Shown one piece after another: positions 1 to 7,556 of a stretch of DNA of 46,992 bases. The position numbers were made by a program, and so were the translations under genes. The stretch is from Clostridiales bacterium (lineage in GTDB: Bacteria > Bacillota > Clostridia > Oscillospirales > Oscillospiraceae): positions 1 through 46,992 of the forward strand of contig JAJPXB010000033.1 in the NCBI GenBank assembly GCA_021205695.1, read 5' to 3'. How positions within the stretch are numbered: the stretch's first letter is position 1; each line of letters begins with the position of its first letter. Under the pieces are notes generated by a model that was given only the letters and a program-made list of their open reading frames with translations, was not told where the DNA came from and searched no databases.

Positions 1-2
1 CG

Positions 3-113
3 CTGCTCAGTTTGCTCAAGCAGGGCGGAGCGTCAAAGGAACAGGTCCAGCAGGTCAACCGGGTGCTGCAGACCATTCCAAAGCCGGAAGATCCGGAGAA
101 ACAGGCAAGATAG
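3..113 (+). CDS. C-terminal end of an unidentified protein (partial)
   Basis: An open frame runs from the window edge to a TAG at 111-113 and gives 36 residues ending in PKPEDPEKQAR. It is hydrophilic and rich in Gln, Lys and Glu, like the cytoplasmic tail of a larger protein. The stop lies 16 bases before the next gene, which suggests one operon. The family cannot be named from this tail. A sugar transporter would suit the neighbours, but that is only inference. Confidence 0.45.
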   Translation: MLSLLKQGGASKEQVQQVNRVLQTIPKPEDPEKQAR

Positions 114-129
114 CGAGGAGGGAAATGCA

Positions 130-966
130 ATGCCCATCAAAGCGGTGCAGCAGTTCCAGCTGGGAACCGTGCTGAGCAGCGAAAGACAGGCGCTGGAAAC
201 CATGACCGCCATGAAGGCGGCCGGGTATCAGGGGATCGAGCTGTGCTCCTTTATGATTCACCCGACGCCGTTTCTGGTCAGGGCGCTGACGCGGGCGGCG
301 GGAATGCCCACGGGCAGCGGCGGCAGGCTGGATTGGCCCGGGCTGATTCGGGCGTCCGGCTTACAGGTGCCCAGCCTCCACCAGTACCTGAACGCGATTG
401 AGGAGGACCCCCAGGCGGTGGCAGAGGAGGCGGCCTCTTACGGGGCAAGGTATGTGACCCTCACCGGTATGTACCGCTTCGACTATGGCGATGCAGCGCA
501 GGTTCATGCACTGGCACAGCGGCTGAGCCGGGCAAATGAAGCGTTAAACGCCTGTGGCGTGGAACTGCTGTACCACAATCACAACATCGAGTTTCTAAAG
601 CCGGAGCCGAACAGGACGGCCTATCAGATCCTGGTGGAGGAGACCGACATCGGCTTTGAGTTTGACAGCTATTGGGCCATCGACGCAGGCGTGGACGCCC
701 TCGCGCTGATGCGCGCTCTGGGGGACCGGCTGAAGCTCTATCACATCAACGACCGGGGCTGTCGGGTCAGGGGGACGCCCATGACCCCCATCCTGAAAAT
801 GGACAGCATGGAGCTGGGGGCAGGGACGCTGGACCTGGACAGCCTGCTGAAAGCGGCGCTTCCGCATGTGGACGCCGTCATCCTGGAGAGCCACAGGAAC
901 TGGGTAGACGGCAGCCCCGTCAAGAGCTTCCAGCAGAGCGCGGAATTTTTGAATCGTTACCTATAA
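130..966 (+). CDS. Sugar phosphate isomerase/epimerase-like TIM barrel protein
   Basis: 278 residues, matching the AP endonuclease 2/xylose-isomerase-like TIM barrel family that isomerises or epimerises sugars and inositol derivatives in the cytoplasm. The pattern of candidate metal ligands is visible: YHNHNIEF in the middle, then GFEFDSYW, then LYHINDRG and finally ILESHRNW, each at the end of a predicted beta strand. The ATG at 130 follows a GAGGAGGG site. The next gene, a GH78 rhamnosidase, starts 10 bases after the stop, so the enzyme probably acts on a sugar released by that hydrolase. The exact substrate cannot be read from the sequence. Confidence 0.8.
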   Translation: MPIKAVQQFQLGTVLSSERQALETMTAMKAAGYQGIELCSFMIHPTPFLVRALTRAAGMPTGSGGRLDWPGLIRASGLQVPSLHQYLNAIEEDPQAVAEEAASYGARYVTLTGMYRFDYGDAAQVHALAQRLSRANEALNACGVELLYHNHNIEFLKPEPNRTAYQILVEETDIGFEFDSYWAIDAGVDALALMRALGDRLKLYHINDRGCRVRGTPMTPILKMDSMELGAGTLDLDSLLKAALPHVDAVILESHRNWVDGSPVKSFQQSAEFLNRYL

Positions 967-976
967 GGAGGCAGGT

Positions 977-3145
977 ATGGAATCCCTGAGAGAATGCTTT
1001 ATCACGTCCCCGCAGCCCTTCCGGGAGGGGCGGGTAGACGTGTTCCGTCAGAAAATCACCGTACAGGAGGCGGAGACGGCCACCCTCGCCATCACCGCCC
1101 TCGGCGTGTATGAGGCAAACCTGAACGGCCAAAAGGTGGGGGACCGCTTCCTCGCGCCGGGCTACACCTATTATCCCCGTGACCTCCAGGTGCAGCGCTA
1201 CGAGGTGGCGCTGTCCGCCGGGGAGAACGAGCTGGTGGTGTTCCTGGGCCAGGGCTGGTACTGCGGGCGGTACACCTACGAGAATCAGGTGCAAATTTAC
1301 GGGAAAACGCCTGCCGTGGCCTGGATTCTGGAGGCCGCAGGGGTTCGCCTCACCTCCCGTCAGGGGGTGGAGGAGCTGGAAAGCCCCTATGAATACGCCG
1401 GGCTCTACGACGGCGAGATCTACCACGCAGAGGAGCTGACCCCCTCGGCGCGCAGGCCGGTGCCCTTTGACGGCGCAGTTCCAGACGTGCTGGAGGAGCA
1501 GCCCTGCGCGGTGCGGCTGCGGGAGGAGCTGCCGGTGCGGAAGGTCATGTCCAGCGGGGACAGCACCATCCTCGACTTTGGTCAGAATTTTGCGGGCGTG
1601 CTCACCATCGACCCCGGCAAGCTGGAGGGCGACTGCCTCCGGCTGCGCCACGGGGAGCTGTTGAATCCCGATGGCAGCCTGTACACCGCCAACCTGCGCA
1701 AGGCAAAGCAGGAGCTGGTCTATTACAAAGGCCGGGACACACGGCCCTACACGCCGAGGTTTACCTATATGGGATTCCGGTATGTGGAGCTGACCGGCGC
1801 AGCCTATGTCCCCGGCCTGATCACCGCCCACGCCATTTACAGCGATATGGAGCGCACAGGCGCGTTTTCCTGTGAAAATCCCCTGGTGCAGAAGCTGTAT
1901 GAAAATCAAATCTGGGGGCAGAAGTCCAACTATATCGACGTTCCCACCGACTGTCCCCAGCGGGACGAGCGGATGGGCTATCCCGGCGACGGCCATGTAT
2001 TTGCCCGCACCGGCGCCTATAACTTCGACACGTCCGCCTTCTGGCGCAAGTTCCTGAAGGACATCCGCTATACCCAGATGGACAACAGCGAGGGCTATGT
2101 GCCCCCGGTAGTACCGGCCACAGGGCCGACAGGAATCGGCTTTATGAATATGCTGGGCTGGGGCAACGCCGTGACCCTGCTGCCGGAGCAGCTCTACTGG
2201 CAGTATGGGGAGGAAAGCTTTCTGACCGACCAGTATGAGAGCATCCGGCTGTTTGTGGAGTGCGAGATGCGGCATCTGGAGCAGGCGGACCTCTGGCTGG
2301 GGGCCAATCTGGGGGACTGGCTGGCGCTGGGGAAGGATGTCAGGTTCATGGCAATGCACAATGGGCCGGTGTCCAACGCCTTTGTGGTGCATGACCTGAA
2401 GATGGCCTCCGCCCTGGCGGAGAAGCTGGGCCGCCATGAGGACGCCCGGCGCTGGGGCGCACAGCTGGAGAAGACCAGGGCGGCGTATCTGCGCACCTTT
2501 GTGACAGAGGACGGCCGCATGACGGATGACTATCAGGGGGCCTATGTCATGGCGCTGGCCCATGTGCTGCCGGATGGCGCACTGCGGGACAGAGTCTTTG
2601 CCAACCTGGTGGCGTCGGTCCGGGCGGAAGGAATGCAGACCGGTTTCTTCGCCACACAGCACATCCTGCCCCTGCTGGCAGAGGGCGGCGAGGCGAAGCT
2701 GGCCTTTGACCTTCTGCTCCAGGAGGAGTGCCCCGGCTGGATGTACCAGGTCATACGCGGCGCGACGACAACCTGGGAGCGCTGGGACGCCCTGCGCCCG
2801 GACGGCACCGTCAATGAGAGCAAGATGTCCGACGACAACATGGTGTCCTTTAACCACTATGCCTTTGGAAGCGTGGGCGCGTTCTACTATCGGTATATCC
2901 TCGGCATCCAGCCCGCCCTGCCCGGATTCCGGAAGGTGCGGATTCGCCCCTTCGTTGACCGGCGTCTGGGAAGCGTCAAGGGCAGCTACCGCTCCCGCCA
3001 GGGGCTCATCTCCGTGGCATGGCAGGTGACGGAGGGCAGCGCCGCCATCTCGATCACGACCCCCACTGAAACAGAGGTCCTCTTGCCGGACGGCACCCGA
3101 CATGCCGTAAGCGCGGGCAGCTATTCGTATCAGTGCGCAGTGTGA
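977..3145 (+). CDS. Alpha-L-rhamnosidase, glycoside hydrolase family 78
   Basis: 722 residues. GH78 enzymes remove terminal alpha-L-rhamnose from pectin side chains and plant glycosides. The N-terminal 300 residues are beta-sandwich-like and include GDRFLAPGYTYYPRDLQ and FDFGQNF-type motifs. The (alpha/alpha)6 catalytic domain carries the family signature DCPQRDERMGYPGDGH near residues 325-340 and GATTTWERWDA near 595. A small C-terminal beta domain follows FNHYAFGSVGAFYYRY. There is no signal peptide, so it is probably cytoplasmic and acts on imported oligosaccharides or glycosides. The ATG follows AAGGAGGCAGGT, 10 bases after the isomerase-like gene. Family assignment is firm; natural substrate is inferred. 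Confidence 0.9.
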   Translation: MESLRECFITSPQPFREGRVDVFRQKITVQEAETATLAITALGVYEANLNGQKVGDRFLAPGYTYYPRDLQVQRYEVALSAGENELVVFLGQGWYCGRYTYENQVQIYGKTPAVAWILEAAGVRLTSRQGVEELESPYEYAGLYDGEIYHAEELTPSARRPVPFDGAVPDVLEEQPCAVRLREELPVRKVMSSGDSTILDFGQNFAGVLTIDPGKLEGDCLRLRHGELLNPDGSLYTANLRKAKQELVYYKGRDTRPYTPRFTYMGFRYVELTGAAYVPGLITAHAIYSDMERTGAFSCENPLVQKLYENQIWGQKSNYIDVPTDCPQRDERMGYPGDGHVFARTGAYNFDTSAFWRKFLKDIRYTQMDNSEGYVPPVVPATGPTGIGFMNMLGWGNAVTLLPEQLYWQYGEESFLTDQYESIRLFVECEMRHLEQADLWLGANLGDWLALGKDVRFMAMHNGPVSNAFVVHDLKMASALAEKLGRHEDARRWGAQLEKTRAAYLRTFVTEDGRMTDDYQGAYVMALAHVLPDGALRDRVFANLVASVRAEGMQTGFFATQHILPLLAEGGEAKLAFDLLLQEECPGWMYQVIRGATTTWERWDALRPDGTVNESKMSDDNMVSFNHYAFGSVGAFYYRYILGIQPALPGFRKVRIRPFVDRRLGSVKGSYRSRQGLISVAWQVTEGSAAISITTPTETEVLLPDGTRHAVSAGSYSYQCAV

Positions 3146-3196
3146 ACCCCGCATTTGCGCCAGCTACTGCGTGGTAAAAAGGATAACTTAAAAAGG

Positions 3197-3235
3197 AAAG
3201 GGCAGGATGCTGGAACCATCAGCTCCCTGCCCTTT
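3197..3235 (+). terminator. Hairpin after the rhamnosidase gene, possible terminator
   Basis: AAAGGGCAGG pairs with CCTGCCCTTT around a 19-base interior, about 50 bases past the GH78 stop. Only three T residues close the stem and no longer U-tract follows, so it may be a weak terminator or a processing hairpin. Confidence 0.4.
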
Positions 3236-3239
3236 GGCA

Positions 3240-3568
3240 TTGTCGGAGAAGGTTTTAGAAAATCAAGCAGCGTTCAAAATTCCCTTTGACAAAGCGCGTT
3301 CCAAGAATTGGCGTTCTCCTAAAGATGTTCTTTTCTCCTTCCCAGATTGTAAAGTATGACTGATGGGCCTATATTTTTTGATAACTCCCGGTCACCATGT
3401 AAATACACCAGGCGTTATGGCGGTACCTTGTCTTTCGTCTCTGCTTTTATTACCGGCAGCCTCGTTGGTTTATCCTTCCAAAAATGGTTTTAACTGGAAA
3501 ATACAGTCTTTTGGCGCCTGCTTACGGGAGCTATTTTTAAGGCAATTTTAGAGAATATTCACAGATAA
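3240..3568 (+). pseudogene. Degenerate AT-rich gene remnants, family unknown
   Basis: This stretch has no credible intact gene but reads like decayed coding sequence. One frame from TTG 3240 runs about 39 codons (ending FSFPDCKV) to a TGA. A second frame from ATG 3356 gives 45 residues including GGTLSFVSAFITGSLVGLSF, a membrane-like segment. It meets TAA at 3491 and then continues in frame as LENTVFWRLLTGAIFKAILE before a second stop at 3566. The hydrophobic pattern across the stop suggests a fragment of a former membrane protein. I do not recognise the family, and chance open frames in AT-rich DNA are a real alternative. Confidence 0.25.
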
Positions 3569-3673
3569 TTCACGGGGAAAACACACGATTCGCGTAAATT
3601 AAAATTTGTAGCGCAGGCTCCGGCAGTATCTGCGTTCAGCGTTTCATCCCATTATGGTCAGAAAGGAAAACCC

Positions 3674-5392
3674 ATGAAAGCAAATATCTGCAAAAAGACT
3701 CTGCTTCTGCTTTTGGCTTTGGTTGCCATGGCCTTTTTTATGTGCAGCTGTGCTACAGTTGAGAAGACAGAGGAAGATTCGCAAAATACAGAAAGTGCGA
3801 ATGTGACGGAAGATACAGGCGAAACGGAGGATACAGGCCTAACGGGGGGTATGAATGTGATTGAGGATGCAACGATCCTCACCCTCAGCGACGAGACAAA
3901 TGTAAAGACGATTTACACGACTGAATTTCAGGATAGCATTTACAACCAGATCCAGGATCTCAAGCGCTCAGATTACACGTTTGCCTCGCCTCTTATCATC
4001 GCGAATCCTTACTGTACGAACACAACAAGCCTTTATGTTTACTTCTGCACCGATACCCCTGTTGAAATCTCTTACACGATATCGACGGACGGCTACAGCG
4101 ATTTCAGCTATACGACCTCTGGCGGCTATGCTACCGAGCACGAATATCAGCTGATAGGTCTGGTCGGCGGCTGCGTCAACACCGTGACGCTCACCGCTAC
4201 TGATGAAAACGGGAATACCGAAAGTACGCAGTGGACATATGAAGCTCCTGAAATACAAAATCAGGACGAGTATATTCAGCTTGACCTGACCGATGGCACA
4301 AGCACACAGGAAGTCAGCGACGGCTTGTATACCGTCCTTGGCAACGATCAGGATATGGATGAAGGGGCTGACGAGGATGCGGCATACCGGTATATTTATA
4401 TTTACGACAGCGACGGCGTCTGCCGCAGTGAAATCCCCGTCATGAGCTATCGGGCGCACAGGCTAATCTTTGAAAATGGGATCATGTACTATTCGGCATC
4501 GGCGCGGTATTTTGTCGGCATGGACGCCACAGGGCATATCTCGGAAATTTATGACCTTGGCGACTACAGGTTACATCACGATTATATTTTCGGCACGGAG
4601 GGAAACGTCCTTCTCCTCGGTACAGAATATGGCGCTGATACGGAGGAAGACCGCGTCCTGAGTCTTGACCTCGAGACGGGCGAGGTTACTGAAATTATCG
4701 ACCTGCGCGATCTCTTTGCCGACTACCTCGCCTTGCTGGATTATTCCGAGGGCGATACCCTTGATTGGATGCACCTCAACACGCTTTCCCTTGTGGATGA
4801 CGATTCTCTCATTTTAAGCGCGCGCGAGACTTCCACGATTATGCGCATAGACAATATCTATGACAATCCCACGGTGGCATGGATCATCGGCTCTGACACC
4901 TTCTGGGAGGGTACAGGATATGAGGATCTTCTCCTTGACCAGATCGGTGAATTCTCCCTTCAGGCAGGGCAGCACTGCGTAGAGGTGGTAGAGGACGAGA
5001 GCCTTGAGGAAGGTCAGTATTACCTGTATATGTTCAACAATAATTTTACCAAGTGCTCCAGCCGGGGGTATGATTACAGTCAGGATGATAATTATTACGG
5101 GACATATTCCGCAGTCAGCGAAAGCGACGCCGAGTCATACGTATATGTTTATCTCATTGACGAAACCGAGGGCACGTTCGAGCTTGCCTGTTCTCTGCCG
5201 GTCGCCTATTCGGCCTATGTGAGTTCGGTTCAGCTTTTGGATAACGGAAATATTCTCGTTGACAGCGGCTTCTCCTTCACGGCTGCGGAATATGACAGCG
5301 ACGGAGAACTGATACAGTCTCTAAACGGCACGGGCGATAAATGGTGGTACAGGGTGCTCAAGTATGATTATTCCGGCTTTTGGTTCAAATGA
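3674..5392 (+). CDS. Arylsulfotransferase (ASST)-family lipoprotein
   Basis: 572 residues. The N-terminus has a Lys-rich start, a Leu/Ala core and a Cys in FMCSCATV that fits a lipobox, followed by an acidic Thr/Glu linker, so it is probably anchored outside the membrane. The body has the ASST propeller pattern: LHHDYIFGTEGNVLLLGTE, then DWMHLNTLSLVDDDSLILSARETSTIMRID and VAWIIGSD. The His in DWMHLN lies where ASST enzymes carry a conserved catalytic-region His. ASST proteins move sulfate from one aryl ester to another phenol. Codon use is less G+C-rich than in neighbours, and gene remnants flank it on both sides, suggesting transfer. ATG 3674 follows AGAAAGGA. Activity is inferred from the family. 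Confidence 0.75.
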   Translation: MKANICKKTLLLLLALVAMAFFMCSCATVEKTEEDSQNTESANVTEDTGETEDTGLTGGMNVIEDATILTLSDETNVKTIYTTEFQDSIYNQIQDLKRSDYTFASPLIIANPYCTNTTSLYVYFCTDTPVEISYTISTDGYSDFSYTTSGGYATEHEYQLIGLVGGCVNTVTLTATDENGNTESTQWTYEAPEIQNQDEYIQLDLTDGTSTQEVSDGLYTVLGNDQDMDEGADEDAAYRYIYIYDSDGVCRSEIPVMSYRAHRLIFENGIMYYSASARYFVGMDATGHISEIYDLGDYRLHHDYIFGTEGNVLLLGTEYGADTEEDRVLSLDLETGEVTEIIDLRDLFADYLALLDYSEGDTLDWMHLNTLSLVDDDSLILSARETSTIMRIDNIYDNPTVAWIIGSDTFWEGTGYEDLLLDQIGEFSLQAGQHCVEVVEDESLEEGQYYLYMFNNNFTKCSSRGYDYSQDDNYYGTYSAVSESDAESYVYVYLIDETEGTFELACSLPVAYSAYVSSVQLLDNGNILVDSGFSFTAAEYDSDGELIQSLNGTGDKWWYRVLKYDYSGFWFK

Positions 5393-5396
5393 TCCG

Positions 5397-5567
5397 TCAG
5401 GTAATGACAGAAGGCGTACATTTCTCTGCAATTTTCAGCGCCAGGTCGGATTCCGCCTGCGCCACCGCGCTGTCCAGGCCGGTCTCCCCCAGGCAGAGCC
5501 GACTGGCGGCGTCACAGAGGATATCCTGTGCCCTTGAATGCTGAAAAAGCGGTTCCCCATCCGTCGA
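5397..5567 (-). pseudogene. Remnant: C-terminus of a sugar ABC transporter solute-binding protein
   Basis: Read on the minus strand, this stretch gives STDGEPLFQHSRAQDIL, then CDAASRLCLGETGLDSAVAQ, then AESDLALKIAEK and a few residues to a TGA at 5397-5399. It resembles the last helices of family 1 extracellular solute-binding lipoproteins, where a residual strand is followed by a helix with GE(K/T)..E/D.A and a closing amphipathic helix. No start or upstream domains remain, because the frame runs into the promoter region of the next plus-strand gene. It is most likely a scar of a deleted transporter gene. Confidence 0.45.
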
Positions 5568-5617
5568 CCGGTCTGGTCTTGATTTTCCAGAAAGCTCTGG
5601 CCGGTGGGGGTCGCCGC

Positions 5618-5646
5618 TTGCAGGGACGGCGGAGCTGTGCTATCCT
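5618..5646 (+). promoter_or_regulatory. Promoter of the ybaK-like gene
   Basis: TTGCAG and TATCCT are separated by 17 bases and lie just upstream of the ATG at 5667. The downstream GGGGCGAGGTGAG serves as ribosome binding site. The match to sigma-A consensus is moderate. Confidence 0.4.
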
Positions 5647-5666
5647 TAGGGGCGAGGTGAGAAACC

Positions 5667-6152
5667 ATGAAGAACAAGCCGGAGAAAACCAATGTAATGC
5701 GGATTTTAGATCAGAAGAAGATCCCCTACCAGGTCAAAACCTACCCCCACGGAGAGGAGGCGGTGGATGGGGCCGAGGTGGCCAGACTGCTGGGGCAGGA
5801 TCCCAGAACGGTATACAAGACGCTGGTGACCCGGGGCGCCAGCCGGCAGTACTATGTATTCGACATCCCCGTAGAGGCGGAGCTCGATCTGAAAAAGGCT
5901 GCCAGGGCCGTGGGGGAGAAGTCTGTCGCCATGCTCCATGTGAAGGAGCTGCTGCCGCTCACCGGCTACGTCCGGGGTGGGTGCAGCCCGGTGGGCATGA
6001 AAAAGGCGTTTTTCACCACCTTCCATGCCGAGGCGGAAGAGCTGGAGCAGATTGCCGTCTCCGCCGGTAAGATCGGTTTTCAGGTCGTGCTGGCCCCAAA
6101 GGAGCTGGTCAGGCTGGTCAGAGGACAGTTTGCGGACATCGTCAGCGATTAA
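5667..6152 (+). CDS. ybaK: Cys-tRNA(Pro)/Cys-tRNA(Cys) deacylase, YbaK/EbsC family
   Basis: 161 residues, the usual length for YbaK. This family clears mischarged Cys from tRNA-Pro in the cytoplasm. Visible features: the N-terminal NVMRILDQKKIPYQVKTY segment, VYKTLVTRG with the conserved Lys at residue 51 (equivalent to the essential Lys of Escherichia coli YbaK), and GYVRGGCSPVGMKK followed by an FTTF strand. ATG 5667 has GAGGTGAG upstream. It stands alone, with its own promoter and the regulated bioY promoter following. A tRNA-Pro gene lies 1.2 kb downstream, which is probably coincidence. Confidence 0.9.
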   Translation: MKNKPEKTNVMRILDQKKIPYQVKTYPHGEEAVDGAEVARLLGQDPRTVYKTLVTRGASRQYYVFDIPVEAELDLKKAARAVGEKSVAMLHVKELLPLTGYVRGGCSPVGMKKAFFTTFHAEAEELEQIAVSAGKIGFQVVLAPKELVRLVRGQFADIVSD

Positions 6153-6160
6153 GACAGCGA

Positions 6161-6193
6161 ATTGTAAACCTCAAAAATAAACGGGTTGACAAT
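6161..6193 (+). promoter_or_regulatory. BirA-type biotin operator
   Basis: ATTGTAAAC and GTTGACAAT are separated by 15 bases, matching the known BirA operator architecture of two inverted 9-bp arms in biotin genes. The right arm contains the -35 hexamer of the promoter, so bound BirA would block RNA polymerase. The gene controlled is bioY, which fits. birA itself is not in the window. Confidence 0.75.
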
Positions 6194-6214
6194 CGGCCGA
6201 CTCTGTGCTATCAT
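6186..6214 (+). promoter_or_regulatory. bioY promoter
   Basis: TTGACA at 6186-6191 and TATCAT at 6209-6214 are separated by 17 bases. The start site would fall about 40 bases ahead of the bioY ATG. The -35 box overlaps the BirA-like operator. Confidence 0.75.
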
Positions 6215-6258
6215 CACAGGCGAGTCGGGCGTATGCCCGGATGAGGGAGGTTTTTACA

Positions 6259-6870
6259 ATGAGCGAGGGAACTGTTATCGTAAAGAAAAACGGCCTCAAG
6301 ACCCGGGACATGGTGCTGATCGCCCTGTTCGCGGCGCTGATGGCCATTTGCTCCTGGATTTCCGTCCCGACGACGGTGCCGTTTACCCTCCAGACCTTTG
6401 CGGTTTTTGTGACGGTGGGGCTGCTGGGCGGCAGGCGGGGGACGCTGGCCGTGCTGGTGTATATCCTGCTGGGGGCCGTCGGTCTGCCGGTGTTCGCCGG
6501 ATTCAGCGGCGGTTTGGGCAGCCTGCTGGGCAGCTCTGGTGGCTACATCATCGGCTTTCTGTTCTCTGCCCTGGTGATGTGGGGGATGGAGGCGCTGTTC
6601 CACATCCCCGCCGCCGGAGCGGACGGGTCCGGGAAACGCCTGCTCACCAGGCGCAACGGGGTGCTGGTGCTGTCCATGGTGCTGGGGCTGCTGGTGTGCT
6701 ATCTGTTCGGGACGGTCTGGTTCATGGCAGTTTATACCAGCGCCAGCGGAGCAGTGACCTGGATGACCGTGCTGGGCTGGTGCGTGTTCCCATTTATCCC
6801 CTTTGACCTGTTGAAGATCGCTCTGGCTATGGCGGTCACCATGACCCTGGGAAAACATGTGCCGAGATGA
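6259..6870 (+). CDS. bioY: Biotin transporter BioY, substrate-binding (S) subunit of an ECF transporter
   Basis: 203 residues. BioY binds biotin in the membrane and, with ECF energising subunits encoded elsewhere, imports it. The signature is clear: a first helix DMVLIALFAALMAICSW, then PTTVPFTLQTFAVFVTVGLLGGRRG, and GLPVFAGFSGGLGSLLGSSGGYIIGF, with about six membrane segments in total. I chose ATG 6259 (MSEGTV) because GGGAGG lies upstream and the promoter would leave no room for upstream in-frame starts. The gene is preceded by a BirA-like operator, so biotin repression is likely. It overlaps the next gene by 14 bases. Confidence 0.92.
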   Translation: MSEGTVIVKKNGLKTRDMVLIALFAALMAICSWISVPTTVPFTLQTFAVFVTVGLLGGRRGTLAVLVYILLGAVGLPVFAGFSGGLGSLLGSSGGYIIGFLFSALVMWGMEALFHIPAAGADGSGKRLLTRRNGVLVLSMVLGLLVCYLFGTVWFMAVYTSASGAVTWMTVLGWCVFPFIPFDLLKIALAMAVTMTLGKHVPR

Positions 6871-7273
6871 CCTGCGGTCGGCCCTTCCCCTGCGGCCCCA
6901 TCACGGGATGTGCCTGGCCTACTACCAAGGGGAGGGCTACAGCCCGGCGTTTACCCGAGCGGCAGACAGGCTGCTGTCCCGGCTGACAGAGGAGAACCCC
7001 ACCGTCCGGCTAACGGTGGCGGCGGACGTGATGTGCGCCACCTGCCCCAACCGCCGGGGGGACGAGTGCGCCGGGACGGGGAACGCCTCCCGCTATGATC
7101 GGGCCGTACTGGAGCTGTGTGGCCTGGAGGACGGGGTGGCGCTTCCTTTTCGCACCTTCGCCGCCCTGGTGCAGCGCCATATCCTGGCTCCCGGAAAGCG
7201 GGAGACGATCTGCGGCGGCTGCCGGTGGGACAGGCTGTGCCACGGCCCGGGCCGGTGGGCAGACAAAGAATAA
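6857..7273 (+). CDS. DUF1284 family cysteine-rich protein
   Basis: 138 residues with the DUF1284 pattern: LRPHHGMCLAYYQGEGYS near the start, then VMCATCPN (Cys 60 and 63), GDEC (71), YDRAVLELCGL, and ICGGCRWDRLC (Cys 119, 122, 128). The paired Cys clusters and the His-His at 15-16 suggest a metal or Fe-S site, but the family's function is not established. The start overlaps the end of bioY by 14 bases, implying translational coupling and the same biotin-responsive transcript. Whether it has a role in biotin metabolism is unknown. Confidence 0.85.
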   Translation: MCRDDLRSALPLRPHHGMCLAYYQGEGYSPAFTRAADRLLSRLTEENPTVRLTVAADVMCATCPNRRGDECAGTGNASRYDRAVLELCGLEDGVALPFRTFAALVQRHILAPGKRETICGGCRWDRLCHGPGRWADKE

Positions 7274-7314
7274 AATACGCTGCCGGGATCTGACGAACGC
7301 TTCCGGCAGAGCAG

Positions 7315-7348
7315 AAGGCCAGACCGCCCCTTCGGGGATCTGGCCTTT
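7315..7348 (+). terminator. Terminator after bioY-DUF1284
   Basis: AAGGCCAGA pairs with TCTGGCCTTT, with an inner CCCC-TTCG-GGGG tetraloop stem. It lies about 40 bases after the DUF1284 stop. A smaller CTGCCGG/CCGGCAG dyad at 7280-7310 precedes it. Confidence 0.65.
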
Positions 7349-7358
7349 GACCGTCCAA

Positions 7359-7394
7359 AAGCCCCTCTGCGACCCAGCGGTCACAGAGGGGCTT
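7359..7394 (-). terminator. Terminator of the tRNA-Pro gene
   Basis: Read on the minus strand, AAGCCCCTCTG pairs with CAGAGGGGCTT and is followed by TTGG. It begins 5 bases past the tRNA 3' end. Confidence 0.65.
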
Positions 7395-7398
7395 AACC

Positions 7399-7471
7399 TC
7401 CGAGTAGTGCGACTCGAACGCACGGCCTGATGCTCCCAAAGCACCCGCGCTACCAACTGCGCTATACCCGG
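7399..7471 (-). tRNA. tRNA-Pro (anticodon UGG)
   Basis: The minus strand folds into a full cloverleaf. The acceptor stem CCGGGTA pairs with TACTCGG (one G-T). The D arm contains AGTTGGTAGC, the anticodon loop TTTGGGA has TGG in the middle (plus-strand 7436-7438), and the T loop reads GTTCGAGTC. The discriminator base is A at 7399. CCA is not encoded, so it must be added after transcription. It has its own promoter and terminator. Confidence 0.95.
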
Positions 7472-7516
7472 ACAATTTACCGTCCCGGAGGCGACAGTGC
7501 GCTCCGGAACGGTCAC

Positions 7517-7545
7517 ATTATACCGGGTCTCCCCGGAATTTTCAA
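7517..7545 (-). promoter_or_regulatory. Promoter of tRNA-Pro
   Basis: On the minus strand TTGAAA is followed after 17 bases by TATAAT, about 45 bases before the tRNA 5' end. It is near-consensus and lies immediately after the tyrA stop codon. Confidence 0.7.
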
Positions 7546-7556
7546 GGGTAATTTTG

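Noticed and set aside
920-3154. Long minus-strand frame opposite the rhamnosidase gene
   Set aside because: Composition rich in His, Gln, Pro and Leu with no domain; the plus strand encodes a clear GH78.
3363-3551. A 62-residue plus-strand frame in the AT-rich gap
   Set aside because: No ribosome binding site and poor coding character. A neighbouring frame with a membrane-like segment across a stop codon looks more like true, decayed coding sequence.
7436-7438. A functional link between the tRNA-Pro gene and the YbaK deacylase gene
   Set aside because: They are 1.2 kb apart, on opposite strands, with separate promoters and other genes between.
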